A stretch of 64,000 nt of DNA. Source: Cristatella mucedo (taxonomy: Eukaryota > Bryozoa > Phylactolaemata > Cristatellidae). A model generated the notes under the pieces. The model had not been told where the DNA came from. It made no database searches and was given only the letters and a program-made list of their open reading frames with translations. Below, in pieces: positions 34,411 to 46,655 of this stretch (positions are counted from its first letter, which is position 1; each line of letters opens with the position of its first letter). The stretch covers positions 10,977,501-11,041,500 of the forward strand of contig WPIO01000004.1 of assembly GCA_009760855.2 (NCBI GenBank). Direction: 5' to 3'. The position numbers and the translations under genes were made by a program.

Positions 34411-36196
34411 TTATGAGATACTTATGTTTTAATTCTCGTGCTGGGCTATTATCAATAGACTTTTCTATACACATATTTTATTATAGTGTCTGCTGCACAA
34501 TTTTTTTTTGTTTCATCCCCTGTTATCACAATTTGTCTCTTGTGCTTAACTTTTGTAGCTGAACTGCCAGCTAGACTTTTGGTTAGTGCCTTTTCGAGAC
34601 CAGCCATGGCACAAGAGCTTGTGATGCATCGACTGGCATCGATGGACGAACACCTGCTGCCTATGCTTGCACAGCTGCTGCAGTCGCTGTGCAGACCAAG
34701 CATGCACAGCAGAGGGCTCAAAAAGCCACCAAACGGTGGGCCGTTCTGGTGAGGATTTCGCCAGCTCACGCACGTGCACAGGTTCGCTCTCAATTCCGAT
34801 GAAGAGAGCCCAGAACGATGGCTGGTGGGGTGTGCAAGCGAAAGAGCAATAGAAAAGAAAAGAAAAGAATAGAAAAGAGCAATATAGACATCGAGAGAGC
34901 CTTTAACTCAAGCAGGATAGTCGAGAAGAATCGGTGAATCCAATGAAAATTAATAAAAAAAAAACAGGGGGCTGCGACGTCGGTACTGTTTGGAACAGTC
35001 GGTACGTTTGGAACAGTGAACAGAGCCAGAAGGTGGTGGGTCCGAGGTGGCTGAGTGTGAGGGTGAGGCTATAACTCTGTAAAGGACAACCGTCAATGCA
35101 CATTATCCGCATGAAGCTCCTTTCCTCGGAGGTTTGACCAGTGCAAGCTTCCTTGTCTAGCCATCACCCAAAGCCAACAGCTCCGAAGCACACAGGCTTA
35201 AGTACTGGTAAGAACTGCCAGCTGGTTGCAACCAGACGAAGTTCGGCTGCCACAACCCTCCACTAGCTTGCTCTGACCCTGGGGGGCAGGAGGTCGAGGG
35301 GCTGCCTGGGAGATGGGCATGCTCTGACAACCAAATGAGAGTCTGACCGGCTCACACGGATGGCAGCACAAAGTGGCCTTGCAAAGACCGCTAACTACAT
35401 CTCGGCAACATTCAACAAACAACTACTGCCATTGTTTACTATATCGAACAAATTATGACCTGACTACATCTGGAAAGCTCCACATTTTGGGAAAGCATGA
35501 CATGTCCTGGTGACATGTCCTGGTGTATGCACTACTCAGTCAGCAGCGTGTAAAGAAGCAACAAGTTGATGTAGCTCAAGCTTCGTTAAACGAGCCAACA
35601 AACGTAGCGGCATTGAAAACAGGGGGGGGGGTCAGCAGGACACTCGCCAGCCAGTCTTCCAAGTTGCTGATCGACTGTTACCTGTATTCTCGGCTTGCAT
35701 TAACCACGTGCCGATTTTCCTTATGATTGCTGCCCGTGAGGCCTCATCGTCAGGGTGTGGCCACCCGACTTGGTCGAGATGAGACATTGCCAGCACAGCA
35801 CAGGCACCCTTGCTTTTATGTGCTCTGTAAGTCATGCTGTGCCAGTGCGGCAGTCAAGACAGGTGCACCAGTAGGAGATGATGACTCGGCAGCAAAAGAT
35901 GTAGCCCAAGGCAAGGCTACTTGCTCTCGGCCAGTGCATTTGAGCTGAATGCACACGGCTGATGCAAAAGCTACTATATCGGATGAGAGAGTTGGATCGG
36001 ATGAGAGAGTTGGATCGGATGAGACAGTTGGCTGCTGCCTTCTATCTGAAAAGGTTCGAAACACGTGATTGTACCATTGCATTTCACCGACTTTCGTGTG
36101 CTCTGGGCACACTGCTTGGTTACTGTGATCTAATGATGGAGGTTACTGGGAACGAAATGGCACGCGAAAAGCTGTCACGACCATCCAGAGTTTGCC
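34411..36196. other. No gene recognised; short tandem repeats
   Basis: Unassigned sequence. A plus-strand frame of 88 codons (34486-34752) reads RPAMAQELVMHRLASMDEHL and then LPMLAQLLQSL near its end, but no splice or family support exists. Small duplications are seen at 34981-35015 (TTTGGAACAGT twice) and 35499-35524 (GACATGTCCTGGT twice). A triplicated 17-base unit lies at 35978-36029 (ATCGGATGAGAGAGTTGG). Confidence 0.35.
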
Positions 36197-36350
36197 GAGC
36201 TGGTTTGGCCCAGTGGTTAAGGTGCTCGCCCGACCAAGGTCTGGCCGAGGTCGTGGGCTCGAACACCGTGGCACATGTGAAGCACCTGAATGGAATAAGA
36301 GATTAAGTTCTCTTAAGGTGCTATACAAATAAATTATATATATTTTAAAT
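36197..36350 (+). repeat. tRNA-derived SINE (family 1)
   Basis: GCTGGTTTGGCCCAGTGGTTAAGGTGCTCGCC (A-box-like), GAGGTCGTGGGCTCGAACACCG (B-box-like), then a body and the tail AGAGATTAAGTTCTCTTAAGGTGCTATACAAATAAATTATATA. This is the best preserved copy in the window. Confidence 0.8.
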
Positions 36351-36709
36351 TTTTCGAGGTCATAACAAATGTGAGAGGCCATAACCCCCATTTCTGTGAC
36401 TGGCTTCAGAATTTAAGAAATTTTGGCCACGTGCATTTTGGCTCGATACCGTCGCATACCAGCAGTCAAACTGCCAAGGTCCAGCAGCTTCCCCCCTCCC
36501 CCGGCTGTTGTGCAGCACCTTGTCGAGGTGCTCGACAAAGGAAACTCGCTTGCCCTCTCCTCCCTGGTCTTTCGAAAAAAACCATCGTCGTTCCACATGT
36601 AAAATGCGATGCATGCTGGTTTCCGTCAGCGCTATGGCAGTGGCAGTGGTTCACCTGCTCACCACTCTAAAAACGGCCACACGCAAAAATACCTTAACAT
36701 ATATGAGAA

Positions 36710-37065
36710 GACTAGTTTGCCGACTTAAGAACTCGACAATTGCGACGACAGCACGTGCTTCAACAAAATATCCATCACTAAAAAAATGGGTGCCAAGTTG
36801 TGAATGTGAGTGAGTTCAGTAATCATGGGGTAAACATGACCGGAAAGATAACCACACTCACGTGATGCAACAACTCCGTGCTAAACTTGAAACTCAGATT
36901 GTGAATGTATATGACTTTGGTGGTGGACATACGAAACATAGCCCCAAGAATAAAAAACCTGCTTGGCGAGGCGTTTGAGGTCAAACTGGCTGCAGTCATT
37001 GCAAAGTGGAGATCCACCCAAGTTCGACCAGATGACAGCACTTGCTTTATGATTTTATCGTATTA
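36710..37065 (+). repeat. Diverged satellite unit, left copy
   Basis: Contains two blocks repeated later in the same orientation. Block A (about 36710-36960: CACTAAAAAAATGGGTGCCAAG, TTGTGAATGT, CAACAACTCCGTGCTAAA) matches 38465-38770. Block B (about 36998-37055: AAGTGGAGATCCACCCAAG, CCAGATGACAGCACTTG) matches 38387-38435. Sub-repeats of about 85-100 bases start with a GTGAATGTATATGACTT-like motif. Confidence 0.6.
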
Positions 37066-37109
37066 TATTAAATCTATATTTATTTTATTTTTATTACTTT
37101 TAACTATGC

Positions 37110-38235
37110 GCTAAGATGACGTAAACTTCCGGCCGACGACAGGGTTGCACTACTGACAAGGATACCAGCATGCGCGATGTTCCTGCTGCCTGTTCCTACC
37201 GCTAGCGGGGGAATGAGCACGACGATGGCTTGCTTTGTCTGCCTCTTCCAGGCCGGCTACGGTTCCTCCGGACGGTCCTGATACCGCTTTTGTGGACGCA
37301 TTGGTTTCGGTTGCCGGTGCCGCCGCCAGGGCGCTAGGGCTCTAGCGGCTACCGTCTCGGCTGCCCACTCGGCTTCGGGCCCCCCAATAACGGCTCTACC
37401 TCGGCTAACAGCGGCACCCTCCCCCCCCCCTCGGCCGAGCCCCTACTTCGGCTTCTCGGAACCCTGGCAACTTCCAGGCTGCCTCTGCCAGGAGCTGGCT
37501 CTCACGGCCTGGCTTTACGGCCAGCCAAGTCCCACACCACCGTGGGCTATGCAGCCGGCCGGGTGCGACTGTCCCTGCTGGCCGCTCGGAAAGCAACTAT
37601 AACCCAACCAGCTGGAGGTGCCTTTGCCAGCTGGGGTGGAGGAAAAGGCATTCTTATTCTTAGTAAGCCTAGTACAGCGGTATCCGTACATACATAAGGT
37701 AAAGATCTCTCGGCGGTAAGCTGCTTCTCCAGTTACCTTTACGCTACGGCTTCTAACGGCAAACAGGCGTTGGGCCTTGCCCAGACGCCAGCGATTACCC
37801 ATCAGATAGTGTGGCAGAGACTGACAGGTGGCAGTGTTGTGGACGGCCTTAACCTGGACACCCAGGATGACAGCCTGTCCAGTGCGCTCCGGGAGTTCTG
37901 GCGCTGGGCACTAGCCTGATGTAACCACTATCCGAGGACGACGTCGCCGCATGCCATAGCAGAGCCCGTAACACCTCTTCGGGAGCTGAACGTCTAGAAT
38001 ACCGCTACCTGGGCCTCATTGACCTAGGATGAAGGCCTATCGCCTCCATCCTGAATGGCTGTCTCCACTTCGGGGACGTCCCTTCAGCTAGGAAGGCGGG
38101 TCTCACGATCCTGATCCACAAGAGCAATCCCGGCCTAGCCGGCAACTTTCGACCGATCACGTTGCCGACGCTCTATAATCTGCTCTCGGGCTGCCTGGCC
38201 ACGAGGCCTCCGTGCCGGAGGGGCGTGTTCATGTT
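37110..38235 (+). pseudogene. R2/NeSL-like LINE, 5'-truncated and broken
   Basis: A frame running to about 38220 reads RPIASILNGCLHFGDVPSAR and then AGLTILIHKSNPGLAGNFRP plus ITLPTLYNLLSGCLATR. This is the start of the RT domain typical of R2- and NeSL-type LINEs, which carry a VLIPK..DP..NFRPI..LPTLYKLLSG-type motif. A less clear upstream segment (GAERLEYRYLGLIDLG, then a TAG) probably belongs to the same element. The copy ends shortly after the first RT motifs and sits between satellite blocks A-B and B'-A'. Confidence 0.6.
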
Positions 38236-38374
38236 CGAGCTTGCACTCAGAGCCGAGGTGACGATTTCGGGGAGGAGAAAAGCGAGGGAAGCGTAAAGAG
38301 CGGCTCACCAATCGGTGGGGGTGTGAGCTCAGCTGGCACGATGGCTGGGCGATGCATTCGAGAACGAAGTGGTT

Positions 38375-38770
38375 GTGTAGTTGTTGCAAAATGGAGATCC
38401 ATCCACATTCGAACAGATGACAGCACTTGTTTTAATGAAACAAATATGTGCAAAGATAGTTAATTAGTTGGCAGACGTAAATGACTTGAGCAACGAAAAA
38501 GCGTGCTTTATGGAAATACCCCTCGCTAAAATGGATGCAAGTTTGTGAATGCATATGACTTCAGAGATCATACAGTATACAAGACCGGGAACAAAACTAC
38601 ACAAGTGTGGCGCAACAACTCCATACTAAAATAGGCAGCGAGATATTAATGTAAATGACTTAATTGGTTATTAAAAAGCATGTCAGACTGAGCAGATAAC
38701 TACACTTCGTGCTAAAATAGGAACCAAGATGGTGAACATGAATGACTCTGGTGGACGTACAGAAAACATT
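38375..38770 (+). repeat. Diverged satellite unit, right copy
   Basis: Block B' (38387-38435) and block A' (38465-38770), homologous to the left copy. Inside A' the sub-repeat motif recurs at about 38540, 38640 and 38730 (GTGAATGCATATGACTT, ATGTAAATGACTT, GTGAACATGAATGACTC). Confidence 0.6.
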
Positions 38771-38777
38771 GTCGCCT

Positions 38778-38930
38778 GGTCTTAGCCCAGGGGTATGGTG
38801 CTTGCTGTTCACAACTCACGTAGTGGGTTTGAGTCCATCAGTGAGTGATCCTTTATTGCCCACTGCAACTGGTGGTGAAAGCCGCTAAGGCTCTACTGCC
38901 GCTATACAAATAAGGCTGTTGAAACAGGTA
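38778..38930 (+). repeat. tRNA-like SINE (family 2)
   Basis: TGGTCTTAGCCCAGGGGTATGGTGCTTGCTGTTCACAAC, GTAGTGGGTTTGAGTCC, CTTTATTGCCCACTGCAACTGG and CTACTGCCGCTATACAAATAAGGCTGTTGAAACAGGTAA. Confidence 0.75.
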
Positions 38931-39138
38931 ACCTGTTACGTACGTCGAAAGTTACTTCAACATCTGTGCCGTCCAATGGACTTGGCATCATAGCCTTCAA
39001 CATGTTTGAAAACCAAACTTTCTGGGGTGTAGAAATCGCATATCCAAAAGTTGATGGTGCCACTTTCCACTAACTCGACTGACAATATGGTGGTAATAGT
39101 AGGCACAGATAAACTCGAAGCTAACCGGCTAACCACTT

Positions 39139-39383
39139 TGTGGTTTTCTTTAATTGATGACACTGCCTCTGATCGCTGTGCGAGTGGGCCGTGACACTCG
39201 ATGTGGTAAGCAGCCCGGACGTGCTATTAGTGTTTGTTTTGACAAGGAAGTCGGGGGACTCCGGTGGGCGAGAGGGGCGAGGAGAGTTGTGCTTCGCCCT
39301 GCTCCGTGTGGAGGTGGAATAAACTGGTGGTGTTGCTCGTCGGCTGGTGTTCTGTGCCGTTCGCGACGATAATTCAGACTACA
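39139..39383 (+). repeat. 5' LTR
   Basis: Left member of the LTR pair, 245 bases. Roughly one base in ten differs from the right LTR by eye, so the insertion is not recent. Confidence 0.9.
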
Positions 39384-40527
39384 AGCTATTTCCGGCGGCG
39401 GCGGTGACCTACAGCAATGTTGCTTGAACATTTTCAAGTCTGTGATGACTTCGCAACTTGACTGCTTGACTCGGAGCGGCGGCTCGAGCTGTACGGTGTC
39501 AATCCGACAATCTGGCACAAATATCTGCCTCTCTTCCTGGAAGGAAGCGCCTTCTATGTGTATTTTTACATGCCGAAGGCAATCAAGGATGACTACCATC
39601 TGCTTCGCGAGGCTCTGGTAACAGCGCTGGCTAGCCCTGTAGGTAAAGCGAGACTGCTGAGCGCTGAGTTGCAAATGCTGGTCGGAGAGAGGGCGGCGAC
39701 AAAAGGAACCACAAGCAATATCAGCAATCGCCCACGGTGTGCCGGGCGACAACGGTTTACCAGGATGCCACCGTGTGGAACTCGGTGACAGTGATCCAGG
39801 CTGTGACGGTTTGCCAGGCGCACGTGGTATGTAACGAGGCAACGGCCTGCGAGGTAGCGAAAGCCGTGGAGGTGACGCTGGCATGTGACGAACCGGTGGG
39901 TTATGACTCGGAGCAAGTCGGATATGCGGAGCAGGTCGGAGGCTCATCGGCGACGAAAGTGGGCTGTGACGCAGCACAGGTAGGAGACAGGCGCAGATCG
40001 GATATGTGGTGCAGGTCGGAAACGCTGCGGCGGCGCCCGAAGACGCGGTGGTGGCTTGCGAAGTGGTGGTGGTGTGGGATGCACCATTGAGCTTCGAGGC
40101 TGGACCGCCCGACGAGGCGGGAAAATATGTGGCCCCACGACGCATGAACACATCTGTCAGCCGGCTTGTTTCCACAGGACGTGCGGTCGCCCGCCTCCTC
40201 CGAGCAGCTACTTAGCCTCATAATTAAGGGGACAGTTAGTGCCCCGGCGGAAGAAGTTGGCATTGAAATTGATGGAATCCACCTAGCGGACATCAGACCA
40301 GTACCGAACGCCAATGAACTCCTTGACGAACACTCCGATGCTGGCCCTGGTAGTATGTCCAGAGACGACGAGCCCGGCAGACAGCTACGGCCAAGATGTG
40401 GCCTGAGACCGCCGGCTATGAGGACTATGTGGTTAATGTTTAGCCTTCTGGCTGTCCAAGCAGTGGAGAAGAACAGCTGCTTGCTGCTCTGGCTACGTAG
40501 TTAATTGATCTCCAGATCAGGCGGGCA

Positions 40528-40778
40528 TGTGGTTTTATTTTATTGATGACACTGCCCCTGATCGCTGTACGAGTGGGCTGTGACACTCGATGTGGTAAGC
40601 AGCCGGGCCGGGCTATTAGTGGTCGTTTTGCCAAGGGAGTCGGGGGGGGGGGACTCCGGTGGGCGAGAGGGGCGAGGAGAGTTGTGCTTTGCCCTGCTCC
40701 GTATGGAGGCGGAATAAACTGGTGGTGTTGCACGTCGGCAAGCGTTCTGTGCCATTCACGATGATAATTCAGACTACA
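40528..40778 (+). repeat. 3' LTR
   Basis: Right member of the pair, 251 bases. It includes a short G-run expansion (GTCGGGGGGGGGGACTCC) relative to the left LTR. It is preceded by AGGCGGGCA, a weak purine tract. Confidence 0.9.
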
Positions 40779-40783
40779 CACTT

Positions 40784-43373
40784 CGAAAAGGATGTGGAGG
40801 AATGCATAACAAAAATACTTACATGCCAATTATTCATGTAGGAAGGACAGGGCATTTTTTGAAGTAATTGAAGTACTAGACTCGTTGATACTCTGAATGC
40901 AGCAAACAAGTAAAAAATGTAGCCGTTTCACCCAAAGGTCAAGTGGGATTACCGCCACATATACATCTGAAACCAGTTACAGCAAATCGGATTGTAACAG
41001 GACTGTAAACAACAGGATTGTTTAAAAGCAAGGAACATTTCGGTGTTCTTTCTGAGAGCCAAAAACGATAGCATCTTCACTTTAAAAACGCTATTGTTCT
41101 GACAGAGGAATCACGACGAAGCTTCACAAAAAGCAAACCTGTTGTGATTTCAGCAGCTTGTTTCCATGGACCCATTGATGCAAGCTGGAATCAGATTACG
41201 TGCATCGGATTACGTGTGGCCGAAGCAGGCGTCAGTAATGACACTATCACCAAGAGCGGGTCATTTCACTGCTTCAAAACGTCAGCCTGGTAGCAAAACC
41301 TGGAGAAAATTGGTCGAGGTCGCTCACTTAGCCTCTGTGTGAGCATCAGACAGGGAGAGGGACTTAAGTGGAGCAGAGACAATCACAATGGGTCTCTACC
41401 GGAGAGACTTCGACCCGGAGGCAGTGGCAGACCTCTCATTTTCCGGCCGACTGATGGCCTGTTTACCGATTCGGACCTAGTGCATGCATGGCTTCGTGTA
41501 AGTAGGAATGCACGGGCTCGTTTGGCCCAGCGGTTAAGGTGCTCGCCCCGATCAAGGTTTGACCAATGTCATGGGCTCGAGCCCCGTAGTATATGTGAAG
41601 CACATGAATAGAGATTGTTTTCTTAGCGCGCTATAGCAACAAACTCGAGTAGGTCGGAAGCAAGACTCTCCGTCTAAACCAGGCTTTAGGAACACGACTT
41701 GCAAAGCACGAGTATATGCAAAGCAGGTCTGATCAACCTAAAACAATGCAGACCAGCTACCGGAATGTCAGACACTTGGCTTTAGGCAGTCGCTTTCAAA
41801 TTTACGAACCACAAAGAAGTAGCACGCAGTGAGGTGCATGCTTGTGACTTGTATGCACCTTCAGTTTCAATGTAGCTAGATGTCTTGTGCATTCCATAAC
41901 TTGGCTAATACTTCACGTATCAGAGTGAAATTTGAAATGCAAGCTCATCTCTGCTTGTATCACACAATGCTGGTTTCGATTGATGCAATTTCTGATTTAG
42001 GTTGGACAAACTTTGCTATACTTGTCATCAAACACCAGGGAGCTTTATTTTCTGTAATCATGGGACATATATGGCAAAACTTATACAACGGAAATCCGAA
42101 ATAAAATAGCAGCATACGACCAGTGGAGCATAGTCGATGATACTGGCGAAGAGGGTTGGTGGGACGAGGTGTGCTTCGAGCACATTGTACTCTTAGTTTG
42201 CTTAGTGTGCTACCTTTTCTGCTTTATCAGTGGTGCCCTGCTTTATATAGGATCTCAAAGACCCAGGAGAAATTCGGTTCGGTAGTTTTTTTTTGTGCTT
42301 AGGCCGATTTACGGCCCTTCGATTTGCACTGCCACGCTGTGATGTCCGATTAAGGCAGGACCCTATTTGCTGGGCGCCGGAGCTATTAGGCCCAAGCTTT
42401 CGAGGAGCCAAACTTCAATCTAAAGAAATGACAGTTCAAGAGGTGGCAGTGACCCCGTGCAGAAAAGTGGGAGGCACCGGCTGCGAGCACATCACTGAAA
42501 CGGGAAGCCGACGCACCACACTGAAATTTGCCGACCAGCAACAGCCTTCAAACGATAACTGGCCGAGAACAGACGGCGGCAGCTACAAAATACGAATAAG
42601 GCAGAAACAGCTGCGGACGAAAGAGCAGAGAACTGCACCGGTACTATTCACACGGGCAGCATTAGCCAGTGTGCCACTACCTCACCGAAATACTAGCGCT
42701 TGAAGCCCAACGTCCTATGATATGTCAACTCGAAGAGAAGACAGTAATTTTGCATTCAGTGACAGCTGACAGTGGCCGCAGGGGGCGGGTAAGGGAGCCG
42801 GGCATGCGCCAAGTGGGCTGAATGTGAGCTCGAGTCGGCAAGTGTACATGATATGTGAGAGCTGATGGGGGTTAACTACAGTGAATGCACATGGCCCGAC
42901 TCAAGCAGACTCTCTGCATCGGAAAGCGACCCAGCAGCAGCGTGCATGGAGATATCTTGATATCAGTCAACAGTGGTGTATGCCGGATGCATGCACATCA
43001 AGTGGGTCATGCTGCATGGGGTTTTTGTATTGTATCATTGCCGTTGCTTCACACGTTGCCCCCTCACGAACTGATAGATGCCACATGCTCGAGCATGATG
43101 GAACCTGAACAGTGCCACCCCCTCTTAGAGGAGTCTGATGCATACCGAAACAGTGCGTCAATAAACATTGGGGACACCAGTTCGACCAGCCTATGCGATC
43201 TAATGATGGCCGGCCGATACAGTGCGAGGTCGCATTATAACGGTTACGACGACTAGCAAAGAATAGGCGATCACTGACATAAAACAGCAGTACGGACAAT
43301 TGCGCAGCGACCAATCTCCAAGAACAGCTCTCGACTGAGATAGCCCAGACAGGCTGAACACTGATCAACATAC
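40784..43373. other. No gene recognised
   Basis: Mostly unassigned. A SINE of family 1 lies at 41515-41640. A plus-strand frame of 136 codons (42293-42703) has no recognisable domain. The short last exon of RCC1L should lie here on the minus strand, but I could not identify it. Confidence 0.35.
41515..41640 (+). repeat. tRNA-derived SINE (family 1)
   Basis: GCTCGTTTGGCCCAGCGGTTAAGGTGCTCGCC, CATGGGCTCGAGCCCCGTAG, ATGTGAAGCACATGAATAGAG and TTTTCTTAGCGCGCTATAG. Confidence 0.75.
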
Positions 43374-46300
43374 CATAAATGGAAAGAATTGGTCAAGCCG
43401 ATGGTGAAGGCCTAAGCAACCGCTTTGATTCTTGCCCCAAGTGTACAGCGTTCCTGACTCTACAATGATGCAGCAATAAAAGTGCCATCACACGTGCAAA
43501 TCGACAGCTTATTCCTAGGCTGTTATGTGAGTGAGCTGGGCAGTACAAACCGGTTAGCGCTGCGTAGTGGTTGAGTCCACAGACAAGTCGAATCACTTTC
43601 GAGTGAACGCTAAACTCGTGTGGATTCAAGTCGTTCCTTCCAAACAGAGTCTCGGGTATCAGCTGTGGCCGCGGAGTCTGCTCGAGCTTGGGACCTTTTC
43701 CCAGTATTCCGTAGCCCCACACAAACACCTGCCCTTTATCTGCATTGCGAACAAGCGCCACGTCAAGCAGCACGTGGAAAAAGATGAGCATGCAGCCAAA
43801 ACTGCAGCAGCTCACACATGAAGAGCTAGTCCAGTCAGCAATGCCCCCCCCCCTACTTCAACTCAGTTTGCGATGCCACGAGCGGAACACGAAATCCAGC
43901 CAATGGCTCCCTTCAGCGGGAAACAAAGCTTTTCAACTTTAATTAACCAGGGCGTGCAAGGAAGCAAGTCGCCACACGACTGCTTACAGCCGAACGTTAG
44001 GCTCCAGTGAAACGGCCTCATTTTTACAAATTACCCTTCTACTCTTCTAGGGGCACACTGCACACGCTAAGCAAGAGCACATCTGCAGGATGCATCGTAA
44101 GTTCGGGACTTCTTTAATACAAATACTAAGTCTAGGACGTATGCACGAGCTTACCGTTCAGTAAACCGCATATCGTGCTCCCAGCCGCCACGCAAACGAC
44201 CTTTCCGACGTTAGAGAATGGCAGCCGACGAGGCGAGTTCACCTGTGTATCCTTGGTAACCACAGCCAGCTGCTCGTATTCCGAGTTGCCCCAGCCAAAC
44301 ACATCGCCTCTATCTGCAGCGAGCAAGCAGCAGCCCAGCACGCCATTCTCTCATAGGCCATTACAGCATCGCTGAGCTTAACCACAAGCAGCCTTAAAAG
44401 TCGCCGGCCGGCCACCTGCATGCGGGCCGAGGGCAGCTGACTTGGCTCCGAGCTGAGCTGGCTGGCGGCATACCTGAAACAGCCAGCGTCGTGTCACCTT
44501 TGCTCTCCACGTCTACGATGTTCTCTCCTTCTATGTCTCCTCCGACTTGGGTCACCCGAGTGCTACAGTCATAGTGCCCTAGCCCTAAATACGCAGGAGG
44601 AGAAAATCGACGACGACGTACCGCTAGCTCAGTGGTAAGAACATCGGCAGTGGCACATACCGGTCTGACCATCGGCTCCAAGACCGCAACTGTAGACTTT
44701 ACCATCGTCAGCCAAAAACACGGTGTGATCCTGACCACAGACGACCTAGAGAGAGGCCATAACAGATTAACACTGCAGTTGCGCTAAGCAGCTTTTAGCC
44801 ACAGGCGAATCGGCAAGACATCCGCATAAAAGAGAATGAGGAACTTAGATAGAATAGGTAGGGGCCCGTGCTGAACAACGTGCACGGTCAGATAGGGAGT
44901 GGCCTCAAACCTTTTTAATTCCTGGCAGATTGAGCTTGTTCACTGTAGGGCTGCCAGAGTAGATTTCCCCTTGCACGATCTCACGTCCGCATTGGCCGTA
45001 AGCATTATTGCCGAGAGTGAACACTGAAATGCAAGTGGGCAAATAAACAGTGCAAAGTGGCAAAGTGGCCATACGGCGCACGCATGAGTGCAAACATACA
45101 TGCTGTTACATCGATGAAAGAATGTACCTACCTCCCTCGCTGGTCACGGCTGCTGTGTGAGCACGGCCGCAGGAAAGGCTGCGCACAGACGCTGTACGGG
45201 CATTCAGCAGTGGAATATTCACCTGAGCCGGCTGTATTAGGTAATCCAGAACTATAAATACAAGTGATGAAAATGCATTTGCAGCAGCAATACAAGGCCT
45301 TGGTGATCGTCAATGGTCGACTATCTACAACCACACTTACACAAAACACAACGTAATGCATTGCACGTGTGTCCGACAAAGTCTAGTCGGTGTGGCACGA
45401 CGGCAAGGTCTCAGCTAGCACGAAGCTTTCGGGAAATCGATCGAGTTCTGTCCTTGGTCCCTCGCTGTTTCCCACCAGTTTCCTATCTACTCTCTCAAGT
45501 AAATTCGGGCACTCAGCGTGGCAACCCGCCAAGTAATGCTGATGCATGTAAGATAAGGATCGACTGTGCTATGTCTCGGCCTGCATGGACGTGCTCAGTG
45601 CTATGCCAGGAATGCAGCTAGCTATTGTCATTGATCGGCCTGATGTATTGTATGGCAGAAGCTGACACTGTCAGAACGAGTGATCGGATTGGAAGATGCA
45701 GTGAAGCTGGCGTTAGAACTCGTTCGCTAAATAATTAAAAGAACTCAGAATTACAGCCGATGCACTTTGTTCACATTCTTTGTGTATACATCTTATATGC
45801 TGCACACTGGTCAACTGGAGCAGCCACCTTGGTAGGCAGATCAGCCAGTCAAATGTTTTGCATACATGAATCACAAGACCTATGACTTAGTATGAGAACA
45901 TTTTTATATTAAATTTAATAATATGCTCAAGATACCTGCAATCGCCTATAAACCTGTAATTTTTTATAACAATCCTCCTGACATCCCAGTCAAGCTGACA
46001 CACTTCCCAAGTATTCTAGCACTCACATGCACACTCGACTTGAGGTGGCAGGCGTATGTGACATGCTCACACCATCGTCCTCATACAGCATTTTCACATC
46101 GCCGACGTCGTGCGAATCCTCACCGGAGTCTCCTTCTTTCTGGTACCCTATCTGCGAGTCCGTGTTGATACCGGTTCCGAGAATCACAGTCTTCTTGTCA
46201 AGCCGAACAGCATAGACCGTGAAGCCAAAGCCGCATGCAGCAGCACACACCTAAAACAAGACCAACGAACAGCAGGTCAGGTGTGACACATGCAGCATGC

Positions 46301-46528
46301 TGCATCGGCTCTCACCACATCCGCAGTGGTGTGTGCCCCCCCCCACTGCAACCCTTAGCCTCTGCTGCGCTGGTTTGGCTTAGTGGTTAAGGTCTCGCTC
46401 GACCAAGGTCAAGGTGAACACATTCGATGACCGAGGTTCAGGGACTCGAACCCCGTGGCACAAGTGAAGCCTGGCACATGAGAAGCGTCTGAATAAAGAC
46501 TAAGTTCTCTTAGAGTCCTATATACAAA

Positions 46529-46604
<76 letters not shown>

Positions 46605-46608
46605 TATC

Positions 46609-46655
<47 letters not shown>

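Larger units (their letters stand above)
39139..40778 (+). mobile_element. Non-autonomous LTR retrotransposon
   Basis: Two direct repeats, 39139-39383 and 40528-40778, flank a 1.14-kb interior. Each LTR starts TGTGGTTTT and ends TCAGACTACA (TGTGGT...ACTACA imperfect inverted ends). Each carries GGAATAAACTGG, a polyadenylation signal. A 5-bp target duplication CACTT lies at 39134-39138 and 40779-40783. The interior has one recognisable coding part, a Gag-like segment (residue run LYGVNPTIWHKYLPLFLEGS). It starts with an ATG near 39418 and is interrupted by a TGA. No RT, integrase or protease is present. The Gag resemblance and 5-bp duplication point to a Ty3/Gypsy-type origin. Mobilisation in trans is inferred. 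Confidence 0.9.

Noticed and set aside
34486-34752. An 88-codon plus-strand frame with RPAMAQELVMHRLASMDEHL
   Set aside because: No family recognised, and no splice-site or repeat evidence; an overlapping minus-strand frame of 113 codons shows that chance openness is likely here.
35978-36029. A CRISPR-like or regulatory array
   Set aside because: Three contiguous 17-base units without spacers in a eukaryotic sequence are a simple minisatellite.
36197-36270. A possible tRNA gene
   Set aside because: The A- and B-box-like blocks belong to a SINE repeated throughout the window; no tRNA cloverleaf with matched acceptor ends is seen.
39150-40175. Minus-strand open frame of 341 codons
   Set aside because: It lies across the LTR element antisense to the Gag-like segment, is Pro/Ser-rich and includes LTR sequence. 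It is best explained as a shadow of the GC-rich element.
42840-42930. Candidate last exon of RCC1L on the minus strand after CACTGTAG
   Set aside because: Its translation (SSHISCTLADSSSHS) only faintly resembles the expected VACGVDHMV segment; too weak to call.
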